Shown here piece by piece: positions 34,661-46,202 of a DNA stretch of 64,000 bases (the stretch's first letter is position 1; each line of letters starts with the position of its first letter). A program made the position numbers and the translations under genes. Under the pieces are notes generated by a model that did not search any database, was not told the origin of the DNA, and saw only the letters and a program-made list of their open reading frames with translations. This DNA comes from Cymodocea nodosa (taxonomy: Eukaryota; Streptophyta; Magnoliopsida; Alismatales; Cymodoceaceae): positions 7,936,001 to 8,000,000 of the forward strand of contig CM072337.1 in the NCBI GenBank assembly GCA_036874045.1, given 5' to 3'.

Positions 34661-36008
34661 TCATTCGGCTACCCTCCCAGAGGAGGTATCAATTTCATTA
34701 ACAGTTCTGTTAATAGGGTTAGGTACTACTAGCATTGGCAATCCTCCAGCAGGTCTAACTTCTATTGATTCTTTCTATCTAGGGGGTATATTTCTATTTA
34801 TATTTTGATTTTGAATTACAGCATTTCCAAATACAAAATCTAGACGATTGTTTAATTGTTGTATTATCTTTTCTAACTTCTCTATTCTAGATCCTTGTTC
34901 AATTAATGCTTCATAACTTATATTTTTGTCATTTATATTTTCTTCTCCTTGGAAATTGTTGTTTCTCCAAGATAAATTCGAGTGATTTCTCAAATTAGGG
35001 TTATAAGAATTTCCATGTTATCTTTCTAGTTTCTAGCATAAATAATATCTAAATCATTAACGTTTGCACTCTTTCTGCTAGTTTTTGATTTAATGATAAC
35101 TCTTCTATTTTCCTTGCTAATTCAATTAACTTAACTTCAAGCATAGTGCTTGAATCTATTTCATGCATTCCCCTTGGCAATATTCTTTTATCTATAATAG
35201 CTTGAGCTGAGTTTTCCCACTGTGTAGTTCTTTTTGCAAAGTTTTCTAAGTATGCCCATGCTTCTTCACTACACAATTTTAAAAATCCATTCTAACAAAT
35301 AGATTCTAATAAAGATTTTGTTGAAACATCTATGCCTTCATAAATTATACTTATCAATTGTGCTTTACTCATTGCATGATGTGGACATTGTGTTAGTAAA
35401 TCTTTAAATCTTTCAAAATATTTCCAGAATGATTCTCCATATTTTTGGCTACACATTAATATTTGCTTTTTCTTTTTAATCGTTTGATGTGTTGGATAAT
35501 ATTTTTCCAGAAAAACAGAGCAAAATTCAGTCCATGTAGAAATTGAATCAGGCGATAGAGTATATAACCATCTCTTAGCTGTGTCTTTTAAAGCAAAAGG
35601 GATATATCTAAGTTTAATAGCATCTATACTCATATTCGGCATTTTCATCATTTGACAAACTTCGTTAAATTCTCTAAGGAAATAATAGGCATCCTCTCTT
35701 TCTAATCCATGAAAATGTGGCAATTGACTAATATAATTAGATTTCAATTCAAACCTATCTCCCTCAAAGTTTGGCAATCGAATACATGAAGGTTCATCAA
35801 CTAATTTAGGATATAGAATTTCCCTTAATGGTTTCTCTACTAGAGCAGTCATATCTTCGTTCTCTTTTAAAGAAAGATTATCTACACCCCTAAGGATTTC
35901 GTTAAAGTCCAATTCAGAAAAGTTTTCAGTACGTCTCTATGTTAAATAATCCTGTGTAGGTGTTCTTACTAATCGTTTAGTGCTAGGAGAATGAATCCAT
36001 GTACTCAT
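34661..36008 (-). pseudogene. Ty3/Athila gag, copy 2
   Basis: ATG 36008-36006 (MSTWIHSPSTKRLVRTPTQD) to TGA 34663-34661, about 449 codons. The Gag capsid core is well kept: CIRLPNFEGDRFELKSNY, DAYYFLREFNEVCQMMKMPN, RYIPFALKDTAKRWLYTL, SISTWTEFCSVFLEKYYP, GESFWKYFERFKDLLTQCPH. Then AWAYLENFAKRTTQW, and a C-end with coiled coil (RIEKLEKIIQQLNNRLDF). Stops: TAG near residue 27 and TAG near 35290 (CAG in copy 3); a 1-2 bp loss near 35016 shifts the frame. No CCHC knuckle and no protease follow, so it encodes Gag alone; protease would have to come from another element. Confidence 0.87.
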
Positions 36009-36965
36009 AAACTCTTAACATAAAATAAAATAACAGAAGATTAATTACATACTAGTCTGATGCTTTATATTCAGTAGATAGTTGTTGATGGATGAAGTTG
36101 AATCAGCTGCTTCTCCTTCCCATTCCCCAACGAATTTTCTTTTCTTAAATGCTGGTAACTTGTAAACAATATTCTGTTCTATATTTATAATGCATGTCCA
36201 TAAAGCAAATGAATCTCGTTGCAAGAACGTGTCTTGTAACATGCAGTATGGTTTCTATTTTTATGGATACGTGTGCCACTTCTAATTTTAATAATCGCTA
36301 AACCCACGAAGTTTCGTTCGTGGCTAAAAGAATAACTGTTTAGCTTAATCCACGAACTAACCTCGTTGAGTTACAGATAACTCAATGGAATAGCTTCAGT
36401 TTCTACTGCTAACTCCACGGACTAACTTCATTGAGTTACAGATAACTCAACGGAGTGACCTTATATTATATTATTGGCTTCGTGGAGTTAAGGTTAACTC
36501 AACGGACTTACTTCGTTGAGTTAACACTTAGCAACCTCTAAGTTTACTACCCATATTAACTTCTATACTTTTCTTCTCTCCTGCATTTTTCCAACTTAAA
36601 TAAAATTAAATACATGTCATTAATGCAGTATTCTAATTAAAACTCATTTACATCTAAATATTATATAAATATTTAACTTGCAGTTCATTTCATGTTGTGC
36701 AGAATTTTATATTTTACTTGGCAGCATGTAGATATTTTCAGGCATTAATTAGTTATCATGCCTTTAATCTCGTCATTCAGTAGATTGCATAATGTTCAAA
36801 CAGTTGTTTAATATTCAAGGTAGTTCATCCAGTACATCATTCTCAAACACAAATGCAAACACCTCTGATAAACATACATTCATTTATATGAATAGCGTAT
36901 ATTACAATCAGTTAGATATTTTTCATACAAATATATACAATTACAAGTAGATGAACAATATAATT
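36009..36965 (-). other. Spacer between aORF and gag with a small conserved ORF
   Basis: Contains a 65-codon minus frame (36242-36045; LQRDSFALWTCIINIEQN) also conserved in copy 1 near 13455-13260 with changes at its end. No domain recognised; it may be an exon or remnant. 36290-36540 has a dense cluster of AACTCAACGG / CGTTGAGTTA palindromic units. Confidence 0.5.
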
Positions 36966-39200
36966 TTAATCTTTTCTCCTAAGTTCATCTACTTCCTTCT
37001 GGAGCTTTTCTAATTGTTGCTCTAAGTGGTTAATCCTTTCTACAGCTCTTGTAATTCCTCCAGAAGGTTCAGCAATCTCTACAACTACATAATTTCTGTA
37101 TTCTTTCACTAAAATAGTTCTTGATCTGATCTTTTTAAATGCCCATTTCGTGAAATCAATATAGTCCACCATCAGTAGTGGAATCAGATCTCCATAAAAT
37201 AATTTCTTCTTTACTGCTTTCAACTTGGAGATGAAAACTACAGACCAATTTATCTGAATTCTGTTCACAACAGCATATGTGGCTCACTTGACAAATTGAC
37301 TCAGTTCTATGTCATGGCCTTGTCGTTGGTAGACATTCTTAATTAGAATGTTTGCTATCATGTGTGCTGTACCATTTAGCTACTTTAGTCTATTTAATAA
37401 TGGTACACCAGGATTGATAGCTAAACAATCCTTTATTGCTTGCTCTGTCCACTCGACTGCAATTGTGCTTTCTAGAATTTCTAGTCCTTCATTCTTCAAT
37501 CCAAGAATGTTGTGGAGAAGCTCTAGTGTTAACTGTACATCAGCTTCCTCCACGTTGGAAATTAATCCTCCTTCTCCTTCTCTTAAGTTTGCATAAAAGC
37601 AGGGCACTAGATTCTCATATACTGCATGCCCTCTTTCTTGAGAAATAAACTTCAGTAGACCTTGGAATTCAAATAATTATTTGATTTCTTGCATTCTGTT
37701 TCAATTTACTAGTCTACTGTAAATGATATTATAAACCCTAATCTCTTGGTATTTTTCATAAGCTTCCTAACTCCAAAAGTGTACTTCATTTAAAACTGTT
37801 GCTTCAGAAGGATCAGAAATATGCATTTGTTGCTCTTGAGGGGTTTGTTCTTGAACTTCCTCTTCCAAATGCTGAACTTGTACTTGCTGAAAATGCTCCA
37901 CAGATTCTGGCATTTTTGCTTCTACTTTTGTCTGTGGTGGTGAGCCGGTAGAACTCTCCACTCTGTCTTGAATACTGTCCAAAATTTGATGAAGAGTTTT
38001 TTGCTCTTCAGTGGAATCTGTTGAGTCATCTCTTTCCATATATACTTGTTTAGCTTCTTATTCATTTTTTTCTTCTTCTTCTTCCTCCTGACTACCAATC
38101 TACATTGTCACTGTTCTTTCTGATTCTGTGGTAAATTGGGATGGAGTTCCGGGCAAATCAACTTCTGCCCTAATTTCTGTTTCTTCTATTTGTACAGGCT
38201 ATAGACTAGTTTCAACCTGCTTTTCTTATTCTCTTTGCTCTTGGTGCTACTGCTCCTGTTCCTCTTCAGAATTGGATAGTAGGTTTACAAAATTTGGCTT
38301 TGTAAGCTCTACTGACATTTGTCTTTCAGATTTAATCTCCTCTTGATATTCAAACACTATCTCTTTTCCTTTCCTTTTTCTAATTAATTATGTCTGGTCT
38401 TCCTCTTCCTCATCTGAAATTAAATCCACAAAAATAGGCTCTAAAGGCCTTTGAGCCACAGGTACTAGCTCTTCCTATTTAACTCTTTCCATAATTACTA
38501 GTCTTGAAGGACCAGCTTCATCTCCTTTTGTAGTAGGTTTGGCAATAGCTTCACGATGTTGTTCCACTTTGATTTTATATTGGGCTTTCAGCTTTTCTAC
38601 AGCCCTCTTTTTGCACCGTGCATCAAACACCAGATGTGCTATAGCTACTGCTAATTCTTTTGGTTCTCCTTGGTCTTTTCCTATTTGAACCAGTTCTTGA
38701 AATTCTCTTCTTTCTTCTTCAGTAGAAAGCCTCAAAATTGTTGTTCGTTCCAACGGCCTTGGTGGTGGAACTGAAGGTCTTGGCTGCTGTTCCTTAGGAA
38801 CAGGTCTTTCAGCAGTCAGTTCCTCTTGTTCTTTAGTTGCCTTCCTTTGTTGCTCTCGTCTAATTTCTCCCATTGCACAACCAACAATGTTCCTTTTAAA
38901 CCATAATCAGTACTTACGTTGGATTAGTTCTAAGGCAACTTCATTATTTGGCCTGATTTTTCTTTCTTTACCTACAACAATTTTCGTAGCAACTTTGATT
39001 CTAGTTTCCATTATCTGAGGGATTTGTATACCCATATCTATTAACTCTTTCCTTTAATAAGAAATGTCAGATTCTACCTTTTGTAACTCTTTTTCCCTCG
39101 TATTTTTGATTTTTTGCCTCGTGTGCCATTCCTCCAAGTCTTTAAGAAATTCTGACGTGTCTATTGCCTTTTCCTAGAACTCAAGTGTCATCTTCCTCAT
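36966..39200 (-). pseudogene. Ty3 extra ORF (aORF), copy 2
   Basis: First ATG 39200-39198, ending about 36966, roughly 745 codons with several stops, mostly TAG. N-part: Glu/Lys/Arg-rich helical sequence (EIRREQQRKATKEQEELTAE), Pro-rich PRPSVPPPRP, then acidic and Gln-rich stretches. C-part blocks in order: VHFWS, LFEFQGLLKF, CFYANLREGEGG, LHNILGLKNEG, QINWSVVFISKL, KKLFYGDLIPLLM, and a heptad tail (RINHLEQQLEKLQKEVDEL). Copia ORFs at 5824 and 16256 have the matching series (VHFRS, LFEYQGLIQF, LKNEGV, QINWFDVF, KLFYGD). It lies 573 bp downstream of integrase, the Athila env-like position. No signal peptide or transmembrane segment is obvious. Function unknown. Confidence 0.7.
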
Positions 39201-39772
39201 CGTGGAGTTATGCAACGGAATGGAGTCGCTCTGATTTTTACTGTTCTAAGTTCTAAATGACTTTGTGGATAATGCCCCCAAACCCTAAGTTTAATATAAA
39301 TAAGCCTTAAGTTTAGGTGGGTAATTGGATTATTTCCCACACCAACTCTCGCTCTCTCATTCATGGAATTACGGTTAACTCCATGGACTAAGTCCGTGGA
39401 CTTAACTACAGTACTCCGTTGAGTTATAGTTAACTCAACGGTGTAAGTTCATTGACTTTTCCTAGACTCAACGGAGTAAGTTCGTTGAGTTAAGTGTAAC
39501 TCAATGGACTTTCCGTAAAGTTATATCTAATAAAAATACATATAATAATAATTTTTTTCTTCGATCAAGATCGAAGACTTTCTAGTCTAACTAAATTTTT
39601 TTTTTTTTTTTTTCTATCAGTTGAACTGATACTATACTTCGGTAACACTGACACTTAACTAAATATAATATATATATGTTTTATGTTTTTGCGTTTCGAT
39701 CAGACCAATGGATCCTATCGGTTGAACCGCAACAAATTTTTTTTTTTAAATATATACTTAGAAACTTTCTTA
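39201..39772 (-). other. Intergenic region between integrase and aORF
   Basis: Holds a TATA-like run on minus (TTATTTATATTAAA, 39304-39291) about 95 nt before the aORF ATG, a run of AACTCAACGGAGTAAGTTCG-type palindromic units (39370-39515), a hairpin at 39559-39576, a poly(T) tract at about 39597-39614, and GATCAGACCAATGGATCC near 39696. Confidence 0.55.
39559..39576. repeat. Perfect short hairpin
   Basis: CTTCGATC-AA-GATCGAAG: 8-bp arms and a 2-base centre. Chance or a structural element; no function assigned. Confidence 0.4.
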
Positions 39773-41000
39773 CTAAGTAAAGCTCAAGTAGTCCTCTACT
39801 CTTACTTCTTCTACAATTCCAAAAGAACTTTTTGGTATCTTCAAAATAGGTCTAAGTCTTTGTCCATTTACTTTAAATATGTTCTGATTTTTAAGATTTT
39901 GAATAGCTCCATAGGGATAAATATTTCGAACTATGTAAGGTCCTGCCCATCTAGATCTTAATTTTCCTAGATGGTTATGGAGTCTAGTCATATAAAGATA
40001 TACTTCTTGTCCTATTTCAAAGGTTTTTGGAATAATTTTCTTATCATGCTAGAACTTCATTTTCTCTTTTTCTTTTACAGTTCTAGAATAAGCTTCATTG
40101 CTAAATTCTTCTAATTCAATCAATTGTATTTTCCTATTTTCAGCAACTTGATTTAAATTAGTGTTCAGAGTTTTTAATGCCCAATAAGCTTTATGTTCAA
40201 TTTCAACAGGTAAATGACAACTTTTTCCATATACTAGCCTAAAAGGTGACATACCTAAGCTTGCCTTGTAAGCAGTTCTATAAGCCCAAAGTGCATCTAT
40301 CAATCTATTAGCCCAATTTGTTCTAGTAGGATTTACTACTTTCTCTAAGATTAACTTAATTTGTTTGTTTACACTTTCTACTTGTCCACTTGTTTGCGGA
40401 TGATATGATGTTACAATTTTGTGGTTTACTCCATATTTTTTCATTAAGGCTTCAAAACTTCTATTACAGAAATGAGTTCCTCTATCACTAATAATAGCTT
40501 TAGGTATTCCAAATCTGGCAATTATATTGGTTCTTATAAAATGTATTACCACTTTGTTATCATTAGTTTTTGTAGGAATAGCTTCTATCCATTTAGATAC
40601 ATAATCCACCTCCAACAATATGTAATTAGATTGATTAGACATAGGAAATGGACCTATAAAATCTATTCCCCACACATCAAAGATTTCAACCTCAACAATA
40701 GGATTAAGAGGCAGCATATTCCTCTTTGATATTCTTCCTATTTGTTGACATTTTAAACAGCTTAAGCAGTATTTATGAGCATCTTTGAATAGTGTTGGCC
40801 AATAAAATTCACATTACAAAATTTTTGCAGCAGTTTTCCTTGAACCAAAATGTCCTCCACATACTTGGTCATGGCAGAAAGATAATATACTTTGATATTC
40901 AATTTTTGGAACACACCTCCTAAAAACTAGATCAGTACATTTCTTAAATAAGTATGGGTCTTCCCAATAGTAATATCTCACTCTTGAAAAGAACAATTTC
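39773..41000 (-). pseudogene. Ty3/Athila integrase, copy 2
   Basis: Minus strand. Zinc-binding H2C2 part: SFCHDQVCGGHFG and [13 protein letters not shown] (about 40900-40740). Core: Asp in WGIDFIGPF, Asp in IISDRGTHF, Glu in SGQVESVNK, the last two spaced as in a D,D35E core. Then [20 protein letters not shown], and the C-terminal domain KLRSRWAGPYIVRNIYPYGA with KVNGQRLRP, typical of Athila. It inserts cDNA. The core frame (40717-40049) is open; stops or frame changes occur near 40815 and 40048, the latter TAG. The C-terminal segment 39991-39773 is in another frame. Confidence 0.9.
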
Positions 41001-41958
41001 TTATCCTATCTATTCCAATCTTTAGGTGTTAAACCAGTAACTAAGTAATTAACTATGTCTACATACCATGGCATTGTTTTGATTGGTCATTAACTGTTCA
41101 TCAGGAAAATTATCCTTAATTTCAATATTTGATTTTTCTATTAGTAATATTGATAAATGATCTACTACTACATTCTCACAACCTTTTTTATCTTTAATTT
41201 CTAGATCAAATTCTTGTAATAATAATATCCATCGGATCAATTTAGGTTTAGTCTCTTTCTTTGCTATTAGGTGTTTTAAAGTTGAATGATCTATGTATAC
41301 TATTACTTTAGCTCCAATCAGATATGATCTAAATTTTTCTAAGGCAAACACAACAGCTAACAGCTCTTTTTTAGTAGTTGTGTAATTAACTTGAGCATCA
41401 TTTAAGGTTTTGCTTGCATAATGAATCACTCTAGTAGATTTTTCTATCTTCTGTCCCAGCACTGCTCCTACAGCAAAATTAGATGCATCGCACATTAATT
41501 CAAATGGATGGCTCCAATCAAGTGCTTGAATTATAGGAGTTGAAATTAAGCTAGTTTTAAGCTTGAAAAATGCTTCTTTGCAATTTTTATCAAAGTTGAA
41601 TGGGACATCTTTTAATAGATTAGTTAAAGGTTTAGCTATTTTGCTAAAATCTTTAATAAATCTTCTATAAAATCCAGCATGTCCTAGAAATGATCTAATA
41701 TCTTTTACTGATTTAGGTTTTGGTAGATTAGAAATTACTTCTATTTTAGCTTTATCTACTTCCAACCCCTTCTTTGAAACAACATGACCCAAGACGATTC
41801 CTTGATTAACCATGAAGTGACATTTTTCCCAATTTAGAACCAGATTTTTTTCCACACAATGTTTTAATACTTGGTCTAAATTGTTTAAACACACTTCATA
41901 TGAAGTTCCATAAATATTTCTAAAAAATCTTCAGTCATTCTAGTAAATATGCCCTTGT
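41001..41958 (-). pseudogene. Ty3 RT C-end and RNase H, copy 2 (5'-truncated, active site deleted)
   Basis: The frame 41894-41049 gives [39 protein letters not shown] (RT thumb/connection) and RNase [68 protein letters not shown]. The palm is missing above about 41958. Compared with the + copy at 43604, a 19-bp segment between two TTATGG repeats is absent near 41910, removing the last Asp of FMDD and shifting the frame. The cut at 41958 faces copia LTR DNA. Confidence 0.88.
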
Positions 41959-43079
41959 AGAAATCCAAACAAAAGCTTAAAAGGATTTTTCAGAGAGTTA
42001 GAAAGCTAACTATCTAAAAAACAAGAAGTTTCAGAAGGTTACAGATTTAACTATCCGAAACTTAAGTCACTCTATTATGCACGTGCAGAAATAAGAAGAT
42101 AGTAGTCAGAAGCTTAAAAGAAGAAAATCGGAGAGTTACTGTAGCTAACTATTCGATAGTTAAGAACATTTCAGTGAGTTATAGTTACAAGTATCCGAAC
42201 TTAAGACTCATCACGTATATGACTTAAATCTCACGTGACAAAAGGACTCAAGTTGATTTTTGGTGAGTTACAAACATCCTTCGGAAAGTTACACAAATAA
42301 CTATCTAAAAGTCTGAGAAAATTGGAAGGTTATCTTGAAACACCTTTCCAAACGGTAACTTACCATATTTAGACCTGCAAACTCAACAAGTATAGCAGAA
42401 TAAATCCATTGAAGAGAAAACATGATCGTTGGACTTACAAGCATAAATACAAACAGATCATTCAATATTCAAGAGAGCTAACAAGTAAGATTACATAGAT
42501 AATCACATACAGAGATATAGTATACATTGCATATCAACTACTGTTACAAAAGAATGCTCAATCTAGATTAACTACAACAAGGAATCAATTGAAAGCTGGA
42601 TTTACAAGAAGATTCTTAAAGCTCTCCAAGTGCCGAAAGTCTGATTCAAGAAGGATCATTTGGTTTGTGGCGTCTACCTTAAAGCTTCACTCAAGTTGTT
42701 GGTTTGAGTTTCGACCTAAAAACTCAAAAGGTTGGTTTTCTAAAGTTTATACCTGAAAACTTCTAGGTGGTTGGTTAGAGCTACAACCAAAAAGCTCAAG
42801 TGAATGGTTGGTTCTTGCTTCGACCTAAAAGCAAGTGTTTGTAAGTGTTGAAACAATTAGTGAAGCCTAAGTGACCCTTGGGGGTGGACTAGCCGAGTTG
42901 GTGAACCACCTAAAATTCTCTTGTGTTTCTTATTTATATTTCCACTATGCATGTTTTATATATCTGTTTAGTACTTGTGCAAACTGATTATTCAAATTGG
43001 TTAATAAAGTTAGAAATAGTTTTAAAACTACACATAGTCACCATTCACCCCCCTTCTTGTGTGCCATACGTTCCTAACA
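41959..43079 (+). mobile_element. copia (TGTTAGGA family) LTR, 5'-truncated
   Basis: Its 3' part is clear: AGTGACCCTTGGGGGTGGAC (about 42870), TTCACCCCCCTTCTTGTGTGCC, and the terminus CGTTCCTAACA at 43079. The left part (41960-42330) has GAGAGTTAGAAAGC and TAACTATCCGAAACTTAAGT units that are the reverse complement of those in the solo LTR at 50961-52743. The 5' third is missing. It lies exactly between two inverted Ty3 pol copies. Confidence 0.8.
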
Positions 43080-45350
43080 GTCACCACATATATTTAGAAG
43101 AGAATGCTAAACCAATTAGAATTCAACCTTAAAGAAGTAGTCAGGAAAGAAATAGTGAAATGTTAGATAATGACATAATTTATCCAATTTCTGAAAGCTC
43201 ATGGGTTAGTCTAATCCATGTAGTTCCTAAGAAATCAAGATTAACAGCTATTAGGAATGAAAGTCGGGACTTGATACCTACTAGAATTCAATCAGGCTGG
43301 AGAGTGTGTATAGACTATAGAAAGCTGAATGTTGTGACAAGGAAAGATCATTTTCCCTTACCTTTTATAGATCAAATGCTAGAGAAATTAATAGGGCAAG
43401 AATATTTTTGTTTCCTAGATAGGTATTCAGGATATAACCAAGTTCTAGTAGCATTAGAGGATCAAGAGAAAACAACTTTCACTTGTCCTAATGGAACCTA
43501 TGCTTTTAAGAGAAGGTCATTCGAATTATGCAATGCACTAGCCACCTTTCAATGGTGTATGCAGGGCATATTCACTATAATAACTAAAGATTTTTTAGAA
43601 ATATTTATGGATGATTTTACTACTTATGGAACTTCATATGAAGTGTGTTTAAACAATTTAGACCAAGTATGAAAACGCTGTGTGGAGAAAAGTCTAGTTC
43701 TAAATTGGGAAAAATGTCACTTCATGGTTAAACAAGGAATAATCTTGGGACATGTTGTTTCAAAGAAAGTGTTGGAAGTAGATAAAGCTAAAATAGAAGT
43801 AATTTCTAATCTACCAGAACCTAAATCAGTAAAAGATATTAGATCATTTCTAGGACATGCTGAATTTTATAGAAGATTTATTAAAGATTTTAGCAAAATA
43901 GCTAGACCTTTAACTAATCTATTAAAAGATGTCCCATTTAACTTTGACAAGAATTGCAAAGAAGCATTTTTCAAGCTTAAGACTAGCTTAATTTCAACTC
44001 CTATAATACAAGCACTTGATTGGAGCCATCCATTTGAATTAATGTGCGATGCATCTAATTTTGTTGTAGGAGCAATGTTGGGACAAAGGATAGAAAAATC
44101 TCCTAAAGTAATTCATTATGCAAGCCAAACGTTAAATGATGCTCAAGTTAATTATACAACTACTAAAAAAGAGCTGTTAGCTGTTGTGTTTGCCTTAGAA
44201 AAGTTTAGATCATATCTAATTGGAGCTAAAGTGATAGTATACACGGATCATTCAGCTTTAAAACACCTAATAGCAAAGAAAGAGACTAAACCTAAATTGA
44301 TCTGATGGATATTATTATTACAAGAATTTGATCTAGAAATTAAAGATAAAAAAGGTTGTGAGAATGTAGTAGCAGATCATTTATCAAGACTACAAATAGG
44401 AAAATCAAATATTGAAATTAAGGATAATTTTCTTGATGAATAGTTAATGACCATGAACACAATGCCTTGGTATGTAGACATAGTTAATTACTTAGTTACT
44501 GGTTTAACACCTAAGGATTGGAATAAACAGGATAAGAAATTATTCTTTTCAAGAGTAAAATATTACTATTAGGAAGACCCATACTTATTTAAGAAATGTC
44601 TTCAACTAGTTTTAAGGAGGTGTGTTTCAGAAACTGAATATCAAAACATATTGTCTTTCTGCCATGACCAAGCATGTGGACGGCATTTTGGTTCAGGGAA
44701 AACTACTGCCAAAATTCTGCAATGTGGATTTTATTAGCCAACACTATTCAAAGATGCTCATAAATATTGCTTAAGTTGTTTAAGATGTCAACAAATAGGA
44801 AGAATATCAAAGAGGAATATGATGCCTCTCAATCCTATTGTTGAGGTTGAAATCTTTAATGTGTGGGGAATAGATTTTATGAGTCCATTTCCTATGTCTA
44901 ATCAATTTAATTATATATTGTTAAGGGTGGATTATGTATCTAAATGGATAGAAGCTATTCCTACAAAAACTAATGACAACAAAGTAGTAATACAGTTTAT
45001 AAGAACTAATATAATTGCCAGATTTGGAATACCTAAAGCTATCATCAGTGATAGAGGAACTCATTTCTGTAATAGAAGTTTTGAAGCCTTAATGAAGAAA
45101 TATGGAGTAAATCACAAAATTACAACATCATATCATCCGCAAACAAGTAGACAAGTAGAAAGTGCAAATAAACAAATTAAGTTAATCTTAGAAAAAGTAG
45201 TAAATCCTACTAGAAAAAATTGGGCTAATAGATTAATAGATGCACTTTGGGCTTATAGAACTGCTTATAAGACAAGCTTAGGTATGTCACCTTTTAGGCT
45301 AGTATATAGAAAAAGTTGTCATTTACCAGTTGAAATTGAACATAAAGTAT
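43080..45350 (+). pseudogene. Ty3/Athila pol: RT, RNase H, integrase (+), copy 3
   Basis: RT starts at HHIYLEENAKPIRIQP (43083) and shows IYPISESSWVSLIHVVPKK, WRVCIDYRKLN, KDHFPLPFIDQMLEKL, CFLDRYSGYNQ and the catalytic FMDD (43604-43615). RNase [35 protein letters not shown]. Integrase: [48 protein letters not shown]. Frame breaks: TAA/frameshift near 43130, TGA at about 43670, TGA near 44305, TAG/TAA near 44440-44740. Integrase Glu is kept (SRQVESANK). It is cut at 45350 (HK), where copia E's LTR starts; the other copy continues [10 protein letters not shown] single Ty3 pol strand of this quality is the best RT in the window for that family. Confidence 0.92.
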
Positions 45351-46202
45351 TAAGACCTAATGGCTTACTAGAGGGGGGGTGAATGGTAATAATTTGTTTC
45401 TTAGCAATAAATGGTTGATTGATATAGAGAATTAGCAAGCACACAATAAAAGTAATGCACATAAGATTTTTTAGGTGGTTCACCACTAATGGCTAGTCCA
45501 CCCCCAAGGGATACTTGGGCTTCACTAAACTTTCACAAACTTACAATCACTTGCTTTAAGGTCAAAGCAAGAACCAACCAATCTGATTGAGCTTTTAGGT
45601 CATAGCTCCAACCAATCTTTCTCTGAAGTTTTTTTGATCTGTGCCCTTCAATAAAACACTTGCTTGAATGTATCAGAGTTGAGTGCATGATGAGCTTCTA
45701 AATTTGAGTCTGTATATGCTAATGACGATTTGATCTCAAAGACTTTCTTTTGTTGAGCTTGGTGTAAATATTTGTATAAGCAAAAAGATGTCTGATTCTA
45801 TTGTCTATTACTTGTATATATACTAATATGTGTAACGATCATATTTTTCTTCCAATGGATGTATTCTGCTGTACTTGGTAAGATTTTAGACCCAAATATG
45901 GTAAGTTACCATTCAGGGAGGTATTTCAAGATACCCTTTCGATTTCCAAGGTTTTTTAGAGGCTTAGTTGTGTAACTCTCCGAAAAATACTTGTAACTTA
46001 TCGAAAAGTCACTTAAGTCTTTTTGCTATGTAGGATTTCAGATCGTACATATGAGTTGTCATTCAATCAGATACTTGCAATTGTAACTTACCGAACTGAT
46101 CTTTAACTGTCGGATAGTTAGCTACAGTAACCCTCCAAAATCCTTCTTTAAGTTTTCGACTGCTTTATTTAATTCAGCACGTGCATAATAGACTAACTTA
46201 AG
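45351..46202 (-). mobile_element. 3' LTR of copia E, U5 side (part 1)
   Basis: Read on minus, this is the end of a TGTTAGGA-family LTR: TATTAAGACC (mutated end) then GGTTTACTAGAGGGGGGG on +. It carries the shared CCACCCCCAAGGGATACTTGGG block (45498) and TCCGAAA units at 45970-46140. It stops at the solo LTR and resumes at 47955. Confidence 0.85.
46198..46202. repeat. Target-site duplication, left
   Basis: TTAAG, identical to 47950-47954. Confidence 0.9.

Larger units (their letters stand above)
31550..41958 (-). mobile_element. Ty3/gypsy Athila-like block, copy 2: RT-RNase H-INT, aORF, gag, F-box, S', PPT
   Basis: Minus-strand order is RT/RNase H (41958-41049), integrase (41000-39773), aORF (39200-36966), gag (36008-34661), F-box (34438-33302), spacer, PPT and LTR G2. 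Pol then aORF is the Athila order, but a gag after the aORF is not, so this is either a rearranged composite or an unusual family. Copy 1 shows the same aORF-gag-F-box order. The 5' end is cut at about 41958 by copia LTR sequence. Confidence 0.75.
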
